Source: Ditylenchus dipsaci
Lineage: Eukaryota; Nematoda; Chromadorea; Rhabditida; Anguinidae
Length of the DNA: 64,000 bases
NCBI GenBank assembly: GCA_004194705.1
Contig: SADC01001359.1
Location: forward strand, 310,001-374,000
Direction: 5' to 3'
This document shows, piece after piece, positions 1-10,521 of this stretch. Position 1 is the first letter of the stretch. Each line of letters starts with the position of its first letter. The position numbers and the translations under genes are program-made. Below the pieces are notes generated by a model. It made no database searches, was not told the DNA's origin, and worked only from the letters and a program-made list of their open reading frames with translations.

Positions 1-191
1 GAACTTTTTTAATAAGTTATAGTAAAAGAAACTTGGTGTGGCGTACGGTAAAATTATACAGGGTGTGATTTTTCCCCTTAAAACTTTTAGTTTTGCCACT
101 CTGTAATGGACGGTCAGGTCTGGCTTGTACTGATTTACAATACCTAAGTTCTGCTATGCTTTCAAGACTTATAAAGTCGAAAAGTCTTTTT

Positions 192-284
192 GGTTCTTTT
201 CCTTCATCCGGATGACCTCTATAAAATATTTATAGAGTTATAGAGGTCTTTTATAAGAGGTCATCCGGATAAAGGAAAAGAACC
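192..284. repeat. Hairpin-forming inverted repeat
   Basis: Arms of about 35 bp (192-226 and 249-284) are near-perfect reverse complements, reading CATCCGGATGACCTCTAT and its complement around a short AT-rich loop. No target duplication or coding content is visible. It is probably a small MITE remnant. 1-191 and 285-648 show no gene or repeat that I recognise. Confidence 0.7.
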
Positions 285-648
285 GTCTTTTTTCTGTTAG
301 CTGTCAAAACACAAATGCCCGAGCACATTACTCCAGTGGCCTTTGGGGGCTTCTTCATACTGAGTTAGAAGTTTATTTTTACTTTGAGGCAGCAGAATAT
401 ATGGCATTTGTTTTTCGAGGGGCCTATTTTGTTAACTGTGAACATTCAAATTTTGGCAAGAATCTTTTTATTTTCGAAAACTTTACTTTTGGTAAGGTAA
501 ACATTAGAAAACGACCTTTTTTCTGGCGTATAAAGTTCTTGGCGTATAAAAATTACTTAAGAGACTTAAATAAAGATACTATTCACAGTTAATAATAACA
601 AGGAGCCCTCCGAAGTGCACAAGTGCCGAATATATAGCAGAGTATATA

Positions 649-807
649 CAGTCAAGTCTCGATATAAGATACCCTCGATATAAGATACACCTGGTTCCAC
701 CCCAAGTTATATAAACCGCTTTAAATTAGTCTCGATGTAAGATACACCTCGATACAAGATACACCTGGTCCGGTCCCGATGGTGTATCTTATATCGAGAC
801 TTGACTG
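649..807. mobile_element. Pogo-like MITE, 159 bp, TA target duplication
   Basis: Terminal inverted repeats begin CAGTCAAGTCTCGATATAAG and are flanked by TA on both sides. The motif CTCGATATAAGATAC recurs inside as short tandem units. A 160-bp relative with the same architecture lies at 21,032-21,191. Size, TA duplication and CAGT... ends fit non-autonomous pogo/Tigger-type elements; this family placement is an inference. Confidence 0.85.
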
Positions 808-1734
808 TAGCGAGAAAATAGCACTAAGCAAAAGAGCGTCTATAAGGACGTTGACATACACGTGCTGCTACTCTGAACCCGTCCCATTGCCCTTTTGGAG
901 TGTGTTATTGACTGAAAAGGGCGGCGAAATAGCTAGCCAATTCCTAGACAATATTTCCTTTCTTTTGCTCCAACAAAAAAAGGTTCCAGGAAGGCACCAG
1001 CAAATGGCTTATTCAAGAAAATAGCCTTTTCCGGCTGGAATACACAATGAGAATTTTACAAACAAAAGCAGCAGCTGGCTGCTAATGCACTAAGTGTCTA
1101 TTAGTTGTTAATGGTCCAGCACAAGGCCTAGCTTTGTCTCCGGCTGTTTTTTTCGATAACCTTTTGTAACAAGAGTCATAAAAGATCAAGCATAATTTTA
1201 AAAAGCAATAGGGAGAAAACAGGTGCAATTGTTTGGATTTCAGCATTCATTTGTAAAAAATTCAAATGCTGACAAAAAAAACAAAAGTTTCTGGTGTTTT
1301 AATTTTTAACATGAACGAAAATGTTGTTATCAATACAAATCGAATTGTCGACCAAGCTACTACAGCTTCCTAAACTAAAATTTGCAGTCAACAGCACTTA
1401 GAAAGTATGCAACTCTACTAAGATACACACACGTATACCACTCATCCCCCTCCTCCTAATTTAGGGTCCTAATTAGGACGCTAGTGTAATATACCCTTCC
1501 AACAAATTTTAAGCGGCATTTAAAACCACCATCTTTGAAAAAAAAAGCTGCACAAAAGTCCTTGTTAGCAAAGGCTACGCCTTAAGCCTAAACCTAATTA
1601 TTGGCTGGAGTATACTACACTACAGTCGACTCTCTCCATAGTGATCACCCAAAAGGTTCGTTCCCATTTAAGGTTAGACAATTTTTTTAACTCAAATTTT
1701 GAAGGCTTTTGCCAGTTATCTTCGTCTAGTCTAG
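808..1734. other. No gene recognised
   Basis: AT-rich sequence with short open frames only. No splice-bounded exon, RNA gene or paired termini were seen. Confidence 0.5.
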
Positions 1735-1853
1735 TCAGTGATGTCAATAATGCCGAAAACTGTACTACAGTTTAGAACTGTGCTACACTTTAAAAACTGT
1801 AGTACAGTTTCTGCAACTGTAGTACTGTTTTTCGGCATTATTGACATCACTGA
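1735..1853. mobile_element. Palindromic MITE, 119 bp, with GTCTAG flanks
   Basis: Arms of about 38 bp start TCAGTGATGTCAATAATGCC and are almost exact reverse complements. The short word AACTGTAGTAC repeats between them. GTCTAG directly abuts both ends (1,729-1,734 and 1,854-1,859), which is consistent with a target-site duplication of six or more bases. Confidence 0.75.
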
Positions 1854-1913
1854 GTCTAGTCCGGAATATCACAAGGATTTCGATTTTGCCGGTCATTTAT
1901 GTGAATGGCAACA

Positions 1914-1998
1914 GTTTTGCCAAAAAGACCCGCGGCTCTATCCATTTTTTGGAAATTAGGTGATCATTATAAAGAGCCGCGGGTCTTTTTGGCAAAAC
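1914..1998. repeat. Hairpin, 26-bp arms
   Basis: GTTTTGCCAAAAAGACCCGC at 1,914 pairs with its reverse complement ending at 1,998. The arms are perfect over about 26 bp around a 33-bp loop. Likely a small foldback element. Confidence 0.7.
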
Positions 1999-2007
1999 TA
2001 GTGAAGG

Positions 2008-2560
2008 GCTTCCATATGTGCTTTTTAAAAATATTTGTCTTTTTTTAAGCACCCTAATCTTTTTTATTTCTGATGTTTTAGTCAAAATCTTTTTTTTTTT
2101 CGTTTCAAAATGGCAATAAGCACTAGATAAAATGCACTATCTCCTTCAAATTCTTTTTTTCCCAAATGTCCTTTTTTAAAAACTTTTAAAAAGGGTATAT
2201 TACACTAGCGCCTAATCCAGTTTAAAGTTTATGTTAAAAAAGACATTGTTTCCCTTACTTTCTCTCACCGCAAATACAAGAATTATATAAATGACCCAAT
2301 GAACCAGAAACCACAAAATTACAAAGCTATGATCAGTAAACATTGACCCTAAGTCAGGGTTCGTAATCGTCCTTTTTAAAAAGATTTGTCCTTTTTCGGG
2401 ATCCAAAATCTTTTTTATTTTTAAAGTTTTTAGTCAAAATCTTTTTTTTCGCTCCAATATAGCAAAAAGCACTGGATAAAATGACCCTTTTTCTTCAAAA
2501 ATGGTCAAAATGTCCTTTTTTACCCAAATGTCCTTTTTCGAAATTTTTCATTACGAACCC
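2008..2560. repeat. Two degenerate copies of a hAT-type MITE
   Basis: 2,008-2,200 and about 2,355-2,560 both carry the order CTTTTTAAAAAGATTTGTC, AAAATCTTTTTT, GTTTTTAGTCAAAATC, AAGCACTGGATAAAATG. The intact 24,546-24,739 element has the same order, and a weaker relative sits at 4,870-5,000. Ends and target duplications are eroded here. Confidence 0.7.
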
Positions 2561-2617
2561 TGCCCTAAGTTCAGAGCCTAATATAAAGTTAATACTGATT
2601 ATATCAAAAAAATTGCT

Positions 2618-2935
2618 TTAACTATTTTTGACAAAAATATTTTGTTTAGCAATGTATAAAACCAACTTGTTGTCCTCATTGTGCGTAATTTTGAATTGTG
2701 ATCCAAGCAAGTCAATATGGCAAATCCCTTGAATGGAGATCAAATCAGAGACTGGCTGTGTTTCTTCAGGAAGCATCCAGCTCCATGTGTCCCCACCCTC
2801 ATCCTCTTCCCAATCTACAGTTTTAGTTGGATCAGGCAAGCAGCTGTGCAAAGTAGACAGTAGTGCCATGTCCCTAGTATCCACACCTAGTTGACCATCG
2901 CCACCAGATAGTTGGTTTTCAGCTGCAAACAACAT
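2618..2935 (-). CDS. Candidate coding exon, unassigned protein
   Basis: A 105-codon open frame, with an acidic Trp-rich middle (motifs DWEEDEGGDTWSWM and QPVSDLISI) that looks more like real protein than background. On the minus strand the sequence TTGTTTGCAG just after the first codons could be a splice acceptor, so the exon may start inside the frame and belong to a larger gene. It ends at TAA (2,618-2,620). I recognise no family and see no convincing partner exon, so this stays a candidate. Confidence 0.35.
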   Translation of the reverse strand: MLFAAENQLSGGDGQLGVDTRDMALLSTLHSCLPDPTKTVDWEEDEGGDTWSWMLPEETQPVSDLISIQGICHIDLLGSQFKITHNEDNKLVLYIAKQNIFVKNS

Positions 2936-4025
2936 ATATTCTTCGGCCCTTCATTCAACGGCACCATTTTGCAACAAAAGTTGGGAAAAAATTAAGTCAG
3001 TAAATAAATAGTTCCACTATATGTAAATAGTTAACTAAAACGGTTATAGATTGTTGACCAAATAAAAAATAAAATAAAATATTGAAATATAATATTCCTA
3101 ACACAATTTTCAAATCTTTTTGTGCCACGAACCGAGAAGTGGTTTATCTCGATGAATAAATTATTACTACTGCTGCTGCTTCCTCCCTGCTGCTCTAACA
3201 GCTAAAAAAGGGCGTGATTGAGGCAAGTAAGAGGGGTAAAGGTTGTTGCTGTTGAACTTTCCGGCAACACACCTCTTTCTGGAAAACAAATGAGAAAAAG
3301 GGTATGAGTAAGAAGAATTTGGAAAACTCCAAATGTCGATGAGGCGGAGCGTCAGCTGGTTAGGAAGTAAGGAAGTGCCAGCTCGTCTTTGTCGCTGCTG
3401 CTGCTGTTATCTAGTAGAGAGCACGTGTGTAGCAGGCATAAACACAAGACAAGAGTGGCATTCAGCCAACATGCAAACAAACAAAATAATCTGTTATTGT
3501 TGCCTTGGTTTGTGATAGCCGTAGACAGAATTTTTTATGTTTGTGTGTATGTGTCTGGGTAATAATTAAATTGTGGTTGATAGAACAACTATTAGGGGGT
3601 AATTAAACGGATAAAGTTAAACAGCCTCGGTTTTTTATAATTTAGGTATAGTTTGTTTTGCCTTACAGCAAAAAAACTATGACCAAGCTGATAAACATTG
3701 GAGGGGGGGGCAATCAGTAGTAGACAAACATGCACACCTTGTAATTACAATATGTATTAATCTTTGTGCAGGAATTAAAGGTTAACAAAAAATAATAAAT
3801 TCTTGAAACATACAATCATGGGCCTTACCCAAAAATCTAAAATTATGTTTAGTTCATTAATTATACCAACTAACTGTACACTAAAATTAGCCTCTTTTTA
3901 AAAATGTGCCTTTTTGACTTAGCTGAGCCTAATTTTTGCTGAAACACGCATTTTATGTTCAACAAGAGAAGGCAAAAATGAGAAAAAAAGGCTTTTTTCA
4001 TCAAAAATAAAGCATATTTCAACTA
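2936..4025. other. No gene recognised; CTG-rich patch
   Basis: Short CTG/GCTG runs occur at about 3,170-3,190 and 3,390-3,410. The open frame over 3,333-3,515 has no splice context or recognisable motif. The rest is AT-rich with no paired ends. Confidence 0.5.
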
Positions 4026-4393
4026 CAGGGTGGCGCAGGAAATCCTCCCGTTTAATTTTTGCCATATTTTTTTTGAAACCACATTTTTTCGTGATCTTTT
4101 TTTATTTTAAAGCCTCCGTTCCGAGAACCAGTTTGACATATTTTGCAATAACTTTCATGATCAGGTTGCTGAAATATGGTCACTCAATTTTTAATTCTTC
4201 ACATTTCCTGAGACGTCGTTCATATGAGTCGATAGCTTTCACAGATGCTCAGAAAGCCAAAATTGTGAGCTGGTTTATCGACGAAAAGCTTGATGAAGAA
4301 TCCACAATTACGCGATTTCATAGGTGGAACAATTATGGCCCTATCCCTTTAAGGGGGGGGGGGGTGGAAAGCCATTTAGGTTTGAAAAGTGAC

Positions 4394-4480
4394 TTCCATG
4401 GCGCAGTGCGTAAGTGCTCGCGTTTTTTGGCCCAAAATGGTGTTTTTTTGGTGTTGCAGGTACAATCCCACGTAGTGGCA
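4394..4480 (+). repeat. tRNA-like sequence, left arm of palindrome
   Basis: It has an A-box-like block TGGCGCAGTGCGTAAGTGC followed about 50 bases later by GGTACAATCCC in the B-box position. It is the mirror of the better-preserved copy at 4,602-4,687. No full tRNA cloverleaf is apparent, and an 8-T run would likely stop Pol III. It is probably a tRNA-derived repeat and not a functional tRNA gene. Confidence 0.55.
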
Positions 4481-4601
4481 CACTATTTTTTTTGGCTTAT
4501 TCGGCCAGTTTAGAGGTAATTTGGGTCGCTGATCCCGAATCTGGCGTCAAAAAAGTCTAATTGCCTCTAAACTGGCCAAACAAGCCAAAAAAAATAGTGT
4601 G

Positions 4602-4687
4602 CACCTACGTGGGTTTGAACCTGCAGCACCAAAAAACATCATTTTGGGCCAAAAAACGCGAGCACTTACGCACTGCGCCATGGAAGC
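4602..4687 (-). repeat. tRNA-like sequence, right arm of palindrome
   Basis: On the minus strand the A-box-like TGGCGCAGTGCGTAAGTGC is followed by GGTTCAAACCC, a good match to the tRNA B box. Spacing fits a tRNA-derived internal Pol III promoter. It pairs with 4,394-4,480 across a short spacer. Confidence 0.6.
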
Positions 4688-6102
4688 CCCTTTTTCAAAC
4701 CTAAGTAGCTTCCCCTCCTTTAAAGGGGGGGGGGTGTGTTTGCCTTGGTCCTCCCTGTTGTTATTTTTTTCCGAGTTTTTAGGCTAAGGCTCAGGCAAAA
4801 GTAGGCCAGCGTATGTTGGGACGAACTTAATCATGATTCCTAGCATACGCTGGCAGTAACGAAAGTGAATATGAGGCCTCTTTAAAATTTTTGATATTTC
4901 ACGTCAAAATCTTTATTTTTGGTAATCAAAACCCAATAAGCACTGTATAAAATAGCACTTTCGGACCAAATGTAAAAATTTTTGAGTTGGAAGCCATGTC
5001 CTACCAGGAAAAAAGTTTCGACCATATAAAATAGGCAGAATTTCTTAGTCCCCCTGTACTTTTACGTTTCAATTTATTCAATAAGACTATTTTCCGGGTC
5101 TCAAAAGGTCAATTTCACCTAATTATTCACAAATTTTAACCATTTAAAATAAATGCCCTTTTACAACTGTTAAATAATAAAAATAAGAATATTTTCACTA
5201 TTATTTTTATTTATTCTCCTACTTTAAGCCTGCATCTGTCTGTACGGGTTATGTATTGTTTTGGTCCCCCATCCTTCCTCCATATAGAGGAACTACACTA
5301 ATAATAAATAATAAAAACACTACTACTAGTAGTAATCTCCCAAAATTACAATTCACCATCGATTTTCCTTGTGCGAATCACTGGTTAGGCCAGTTCCGCC
5401 GGGAGTTCACATTTTGTGGATGTTCTGTTGCTGCTGCTATTACTGTTATCACCCTCACCCATCCAGATTTGAAAAGGAGGGAGGAGGCGGCAAAAGTAGT
5501 GAAAGTGCTCTGAATTTGCATAAGCCAATGTTTTTATTTGACCTGACCTGGCCAACCCTTGCCCAAGCATAAAGCCTAAAAAATCACAAAAATCAAATCA
5601 CAAAAATCACAAAAAAACAACAGGGGGGGACCAAGGCAAACAGCCACCACCCCCCCCTTGAGGGATAGGGCCAGAATTATAGACCACACGCTGTTGCCCA
5701 GCCCCACTTGCACAAAACGATCTCTAAAGTGGCCGCCGCGTTTCCCTGACCTCACACCGTGTGATTTATTCCTCTGGGGTTACATCAAAACCAAGGTTTA
5801 CAGCGCTTCAATGAATAACCTTGGTGAACTTCGCGATCGAACAGAGAATGCCTTCCAACAAATGCCCCAAGCAATGGTAGACTGTGCTATCGACTCCTTT
5901 AAACGACGTCTCAGAAAATGTGAAGAATTAAATGGTGGCCACGTTGAGGCTTATTAAAATTATTGAAAAATTATTTTATGTTGTTTTGTTATTTTGGAAT
6001 AAAATGTTTTTAGAAAGTTCTTTTTATGAAATTGATCAGAAAATGAGTAGGCAACTTTGAGTGACCATATTTCAGAAACCTGATCATTAAAGTTATTGCA
6101 TA

Positions 6103-6346
6103 CCGTATATTCTCGATTAGAAGGCCCCTCTCTAATAGAAGGCCCCCCTTGAGGACCTATATATCAGCCTAGAAAAAGAAATTCGCAAATCTGTTTTTCG
6201 CGTTTTCTTAGTTAGCACGAGCTCACCTGATTCCACTTTTAAAATTTTAGTTGAGCATTCAAAAATCTCAAAATCGAAATATTTTTTTCCGACTTTTTTA
6301 GGGTTGAAAAATAGAAGGCCCGGGCCTTCTAATAGAGAATATACGG
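6103..6346. mobile_element. Nested MITE of the ACCGTAT family, 244 bp
   Basis: Ends CCGTATATTCTC and GAGAATATACGG are flanked by TA (6,101-6,102 and 6,347-6,348). Inside, TCTAATAGAAGGCCC repeats near both ends. Removing it restores the mariner subterminal sequence, so the insertion is clean and younger than its host. Confidence 0.85.
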
Positions 6347-6616
6347 TAATATCTCAAACTGGTTCTCGGATGGCAGTGTCAAGCAATGTAGGCTTTAAAA
6401 AAAAGATTCGATGGTGGTTTCAAAAAAAAGTTATGGCAAAAATTAAACGGGGGAATTTCTTGCGCCACTCTGTATTTTCTTATTTGCATTTAAAATTTGA
6501 ATTTGATGTATTAGTAGAAGCAAGTCTTAAACCTCTATAAGTAAGTTGTCCGACATGGCAGTGTCAAGCAACTTTGAGCTCGACTAGTAGATTGTTAAAA
6601 AATTAAAAAAATATTC

Positions 6617-6896
6617 GGGCAGGAGAAAGATGCGGCAAATCATATTGCGGCAAACTATATTGCGACCATTCGAATTACGGCAAATCACAGCTACCACTTT
6701 TCGATTGGTTCTGAAACCAAAACTATGAGCGTTCTTCCCGTCATTGTCTTTGGAAATTTTATCAAAGTTTGCTGCACTTTCGCTATATCCGAACACAGTT
6801 TGTCATTGTGATCTTGCCGTAATTTGAATTGTCGCAATGTCATTTGCCTCAACTCGAATTTGTCGCAATTCGTTTTGCCGCATCTTACTCCTGCCC
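6617..6896. mobile_element. MITE with GGGCAGGAG ends and subterminal repeats
   Basis: GGGCAGGAGAAAGATGCGGC at the left pairs with its near-exact complement ending at 6,896. Between the ends, words like ATTGCGGCAAA and TTTGTCGCAATT recur in both orientations. No clear target duplication was found. Confidence 0.8.
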
Positions 6897-7950
6897 AAAA
6901 TTTAGATGCAGACGAAAATTCATAAAATGTTTTTGTCGCAATTTAGCTCCCGCGAATTCAAAAAGTCGATATTTTTGTGTCTAATGGTCTTTTAAAATTT
7001 CAATACTGAATTTATCTAAAACTTTGGCCTATTTTTAGAGCATTTTATCTTACATTGTGAATTAGGTCAAGTAAAGATTGGTTGAACAAACTTTGATTGC
7101 TTTTCATATTTTCTTTTCTTTGGGACTTTAATCAAAAAATAAAGCACAACAGAAAATAAATGGAAGAATGCATGTCCCAAAAGGTTTTATTTTTTGGGAT
7201 TTGGAGTGTCATAGCAGCAGAAAACTATTTTAGCCAAAAAAGATCAATGAGATTCATAAACGAAGTTTGACAATTTTTCGTGCTCATTACACCGTTTCAC
7301 TTCTCCGCTTTGTGCCATTATGCCCGAAAAATAAAAGAGAGCACTGGAAACTAAATAGAGAAAATGTTGCTGAGCTGTACGTTGGTCCTTTTAATTAGTG
7401 AGATGTGTGAGGAAATAGATATTTCATATTAGTGTAGTCTATGAATAGTTCCTTACTAAGACTTAGACTTTGCTCTTATAAAGTTTTGACTAATATTTTG
7501 AAACAAGAGAGGATCCGGGCTTTTTAAAACAATTAAAGAGGGGGGGGGGGGGACTTTATATACGCATCGTCTAGCGTCGAAAATTCAAATCCCCCTGTGT
7601 GTGAAATCCCCTTCTAGTTTTTCGTAAGTTCACTGATTTCTAGGGCCGAAAATCCTCGAGCAATCAATTGCAACCATTTCCAGCACTGCTTCACCGTCAG
7701 CAAATTCCCTATTTCGGGATTTCATAGAAATGACAGACCTATGTAGATGGTATGCAATTGGACATCGTTGAATATTTTCAAATTTTAGCTCTAACTAAAT
7801 ATTAACTTTTTGTCTGTTTGATAGCTCAATATGGGGGGAAGGTTTTTTATTGGAGGGTTATTTGAGAGGGGTTATTTATGGAATATTTATAGCAGTCCAA
7901 TTTGAATATTGATAAGTTCTAATTAAGGTAGTGAACATTTTTTTTTAAAT
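6897..7950. other. No gene recognised
   Basis: AT-rich sequence with a poly-G run near 7,541-7,552. No paired ends, exon or RNA gene were seen. Confidence 0.5.
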
Positions 7951-7958
7951 AAAAGTTC

Positions 7959-8645
7959 GGCGCTACTTGGATATACCCCCCCCCCCAAATCAACTTTTTT
8001 CAAAGTGTTTCCAAACACCCTATATCGACCTAAAATGGCCTCAGGAGTACAAAAAAGGCATTATTAGTAAAAAAACTGAGTTTTGGGACCACCCAAAATC
8101 ACCCATTTTGACCATTTTTAAAGGGATTTAGGTCTATATTTGGGTGGAAATGGACAAAAAAAAGGGACAAATTTTAAACAAAAAGGAAGATGTTGAACAT
8201 AGTTTTGGTAACTGGGGCCTACCGCATAAATAAACTCTGGTATGCATGCTTTTTTTATGCATCCAGAGTCACTTTCGAGTGATTTGCGTCTAAGGTATGC
8301 GGGTGTGCGCATCTCAACCCCAAGCAACCAAGTCCCCCTTCGGGGGCGCAGGGGGCTTCGTTGGTTAGAGATGTGCGCACTCACTTACCTTAGACATAAT
8401 TCAGAGCAAGACTTTTGATCGAAAATGCATTTAGAGACTATTTTTGCCCAGCTCCAGTGACCAAAACATGATAAAACAGGTGAAAAGTCGAAATTTGAAA
8501 GTGTCCAAAACTCAATTTTTTATTGACCAGAACTTGAGAATAATGTCTTTTTGAACTTCTGAGGCCATTTTAGGCGATGTAGGGTGTTTGGAAACACTTT
8601 TTAAAAAAGTTGATTTGGGGGGGGGGGGTATATCCAAGTAGGGTC
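7959..8645. mobile_element. Foldback element, 687 bp, 8-bp target duplication
   Basis: AAAAGTTC abuts both ends (7,951-7,958 and 8,646-8,653). The arms run about 100 bp, starting near CTACTTGGATATACCC, then a C-run, then AAATCAACTTTTTT and CAAACACCCTATATCG. The core holds one copy of the dispersed GTGTGCGCATCTCAA repeat family also seen near 23,970, 32,500, 37,400, 39,960 and 48,100. No coding content. Confidence 0.85.
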
Positions 8646-8954
8646 AAAAGTTCTAATCCATGTAGTGGACATATAATTTTACGGTACTCATTTTAGTTTA
8701 CGTCGTCCATACGGCGGGTTTTCAGCTGTTTCATTATGTCATTATTAGGGAGGAAACTCATTTTTGTTTTTGCTAGTTACTTTGATATCTCACTGACCAT
8801 TTTCAATGTGATTATACTACGAAAGGGTGGTGGATAAACCAGCTAATGTAAGTAAATCCAGTCATCCATTTAAAGTTACCAAAAGATAGGTCAACCATCG
8901 AAGTCTTTAGAACAGATAAAACCATTTTTAAGTAATTTACCTTTTTGTGAAAAT

Positions 8955-9047
8955 GGGCCGTATCAAATGAATGAGGGTATGGGTATATACTCTTGATTTT
9001 TCCTAAGCCTTATTATTCTTACTTCTTATATATCAATTAAGCAGTTC
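8955..9047. repeat. Left copy of a 90-bp inverted pair
   Basis: The segment begins GGGCCGTATCAAATGAATG and runs to AAGCAG. Its reverse complement lies at 13,312-13,400, 4.3 kb away. It may be the end of a larger compound element or a dispersed repeat. Confidence 0.6.
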
Positions 9048-9192
9048 GGGGCTACTCTGGTTTATCCCCCACAAGCACGCGGAAAACTTTTTTTATAACT
9101 TTTCCTAGAAGTGGCTTATAGGGGTAAAAACATGTGTAAGGATTGTTGCCGTCGTTTGAACGACGTTTTCCAGTCGGGACAATACGTTTCAG

Positions 9193-9309
9193 TAGAGATG
9201 GCAAATGGCCTATTTCGGGACGGGACAAATTTACTTTAAAAAATTTCGGGACGGGACTCGGGACGGGACGGGATTCCCGTCCGGGACGTCCCGGGAGGGA
9301 CCATCTCTA
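9193..9309. mobile_element. hAT-type MITE, 117 bp
   Basis: Ends TAGAGATGGC and CCATCTCTA are flanked by CGTTTCAG (9,185-9,192) and CGTTTTAG (9,310-9,317), an 8-bp duplication with one change. The interior is GGGACGGGAC repeats. An 8-bp duplication and TAGAG ends are typical of hAT elements. Confidence 0.85.
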
Positions 9310-9451
9310 CGTTTTAGATTGAAACGTATTGCGCCTAAAATAAGTCTAGTTTGAAATAGTTTATTTCAAACGTTGATTTGTCTTGTCCAGAATTACTCGA
9401 CATGGCGAGCAAGTTTCATAGATCATCATTCTTTTTGCTGGACTTTGAATT

Positions 9452-10113
9452 ATGGAGCGTGCTTATTCAATGATCGAGGTTAGTGTTTTAAATATTATTA
9501 TTAGTGATTTCTCCAGTGCTAAGCAATCAGTGAGTGTATCATCCACTGATGGGAAGACTCCGTTAAGTCCAGTTACGGGTCTACGGATTCTTTCATCCAG
9601 CACATTGTTTGACTATGGATTTCACGTCAAATCTAGTCCAGTTATCGAGCCAGTCCAGAAGGCAGAGCCGAAACAGAAATACTTTCCGATTTTCTATTGT
9701 CCAGTTAACAAGGACTCCCTCTTGTAATTCCAGATACCGTTGGACCGAACACGCAAGTCTCTTCCGAACTGCCTGCAGATGATGCTCCATGGGACTCCCT
9801 CCGTATGGTTCCGGTCCTCGCCTCCAGCTCGCGCTCCCACTTTGCCGGTGAAGACGTGTCTCTAACTGGTTCTCTATTGGTGCCTGCTATGGGAATATGG
9901 GAATTGGTCCAGTCCAGTCTACAGCCAGCGGTCTCATCTTCAGAAATCCGATTCGGTGACTCTCCAGCTTCTCCCTCTGCTGCTATGGTGGATATTGCTC
10001 CAGCCTCTCCAGTCAAGATGGAAGAATCTCCAGTCTCCAATAGTCCAACCGTATGTACTGTTATGTCTGGTCCAGTGGACCCATTCCTATATTGTACCAT
10101 GGTGCTCCAATAG
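9452..10113 (+). CDS. Candidate Ser/Pro-rich coding fragment, broken frame
   Basis: Two open stretches, 9,452-9,727 and about 9,720-10,113, lie in different frames and overlap near 9,715. Together they would give a Ser/Pro-rich protein with motifs such as DSPASPSAAM and SPVKMEESPVSNSP. The hexamer TCCAGT recurs many times and produces the Ser-Pro-Val pattern. There may be a short intron or an indel at the join. It lies between the inverted 90-bp copies at 8,955 and 13,312. I recognise no family, and low-complexity chance is possible. Confidence 0.3.
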
Positions 10114-10195
10114 ACAAACCAGAGGGGTCGTGTCCTTTCTTTACAGGCAGCACGTTATCGTCTTCTTTTACTCATGCAAGAAATCAATTGTAATT

Positions 10196-10345
10196 ATCAG
10201 AAAAGCAGAAAACGGCATTTGTTACCCGTAAAAATGCAAATTATAAACTTAAATGCATTTATTGTGCTCAAAAATCTCAAAACAGAATAAAACTTTATAA
10301 TTTGCATTTTTACGGGCAACAAATGCCGTTTTCTGCTTTCATGAC
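10196..10345. repeat. Palindromic MITE
   Basis: AAGCAGAAAACGGCATTTGT at the left and its complement at the right enclose arms of about 50 bp that continue through CCCGTAAAAATGC. The loop is about 45 bp. Confidence 0.75.
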
Positions 10346-10521
10346 GATCGTAATCGATTTCTTGCATGATTTCACTCCTACTTCCAGGAAAAAAATTCAT
10401 AAAAAAAAATTCACGTGCTTTGGGGGGATGAACCAGAGATTTCCCAGCAGTTCTTTTGTGTGGATAATAGTCCACTCTTCATGCTAGCATACACTAGTAA
10501 GATAATGGAGCTTGCTAAAAG

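Larger units (their letters stand above)
4337..5672. mobile_element. Nested 1.3-kb inverted-repeat element
   Basis: Ends read GGCCCTATCCCT and AGGGATAGGGCC. Flanks ACAATTAT (4,329-4,336) and AGAATTAT (5,673-5,680) form an 8-bp duplication with one mismatch. The left part is a long palindrome (arms about 4,350-4,518 and 4,557-4,727) carrying a tRNA-like promoter in each arm. The right part is unrelated AT-rich filler ending in a CAGGGGGGGACCAAGGC motif. The terminal word GGCCCTAT is shared with the MITE at 36,099. Confidence 0.75.
4157..5957 (+). pseudogene. Mariner transposase remnants, N- and C-terminal pieces
   Basis: About 4,157-4,330 encodes an N-terminal piece (AFTDAQKAKIVSWFID) resembling the helix-turn-helix start of this transposase group. 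5,658-5,957 encodes the C-terminal piece with LKWPPRFPDLTPCDLFLWGY, the hallmark around the last catalytic region of insect-type mariner transposases, ending in a stop. The 4,337-5,672 element interrupts the frame between them. The remaining flanks do not supply the missing middle of the protein, so an internal deletion came first or at the same time. No active enzyme can be made from this copy. Confidence 0.85.
4026..6472 (+). mobile_element. Mariner-like transposon with nested insertions
   Basis: Terminal inverted repeats of about 40 bp (outer words CAGGGTGGCGCA and, at the right, TGCGCCACTCTG) continue inward through CCCGTTTAATTTTTGCCATA. TA duplications lie at 4,024-4,025 and 6,473-6,474. 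Inside are remnants of a mariner-type transposase and two later insertions (4,337-5,672 and 6,103-6,346), each with its own termini and target duplication. Removing both insertions leaves a short internally deleted derivative. The centre of the transposase, including most of the catalytic core, is missing. Confidence 0.9.

Noticed and set aside
3333..3515. 60-codon open frame with Cys-rich middle
   Set aside because: The Cys run comes from a CTG/TGC-rich patch; no splice context, no second exon, no recognisable motif.
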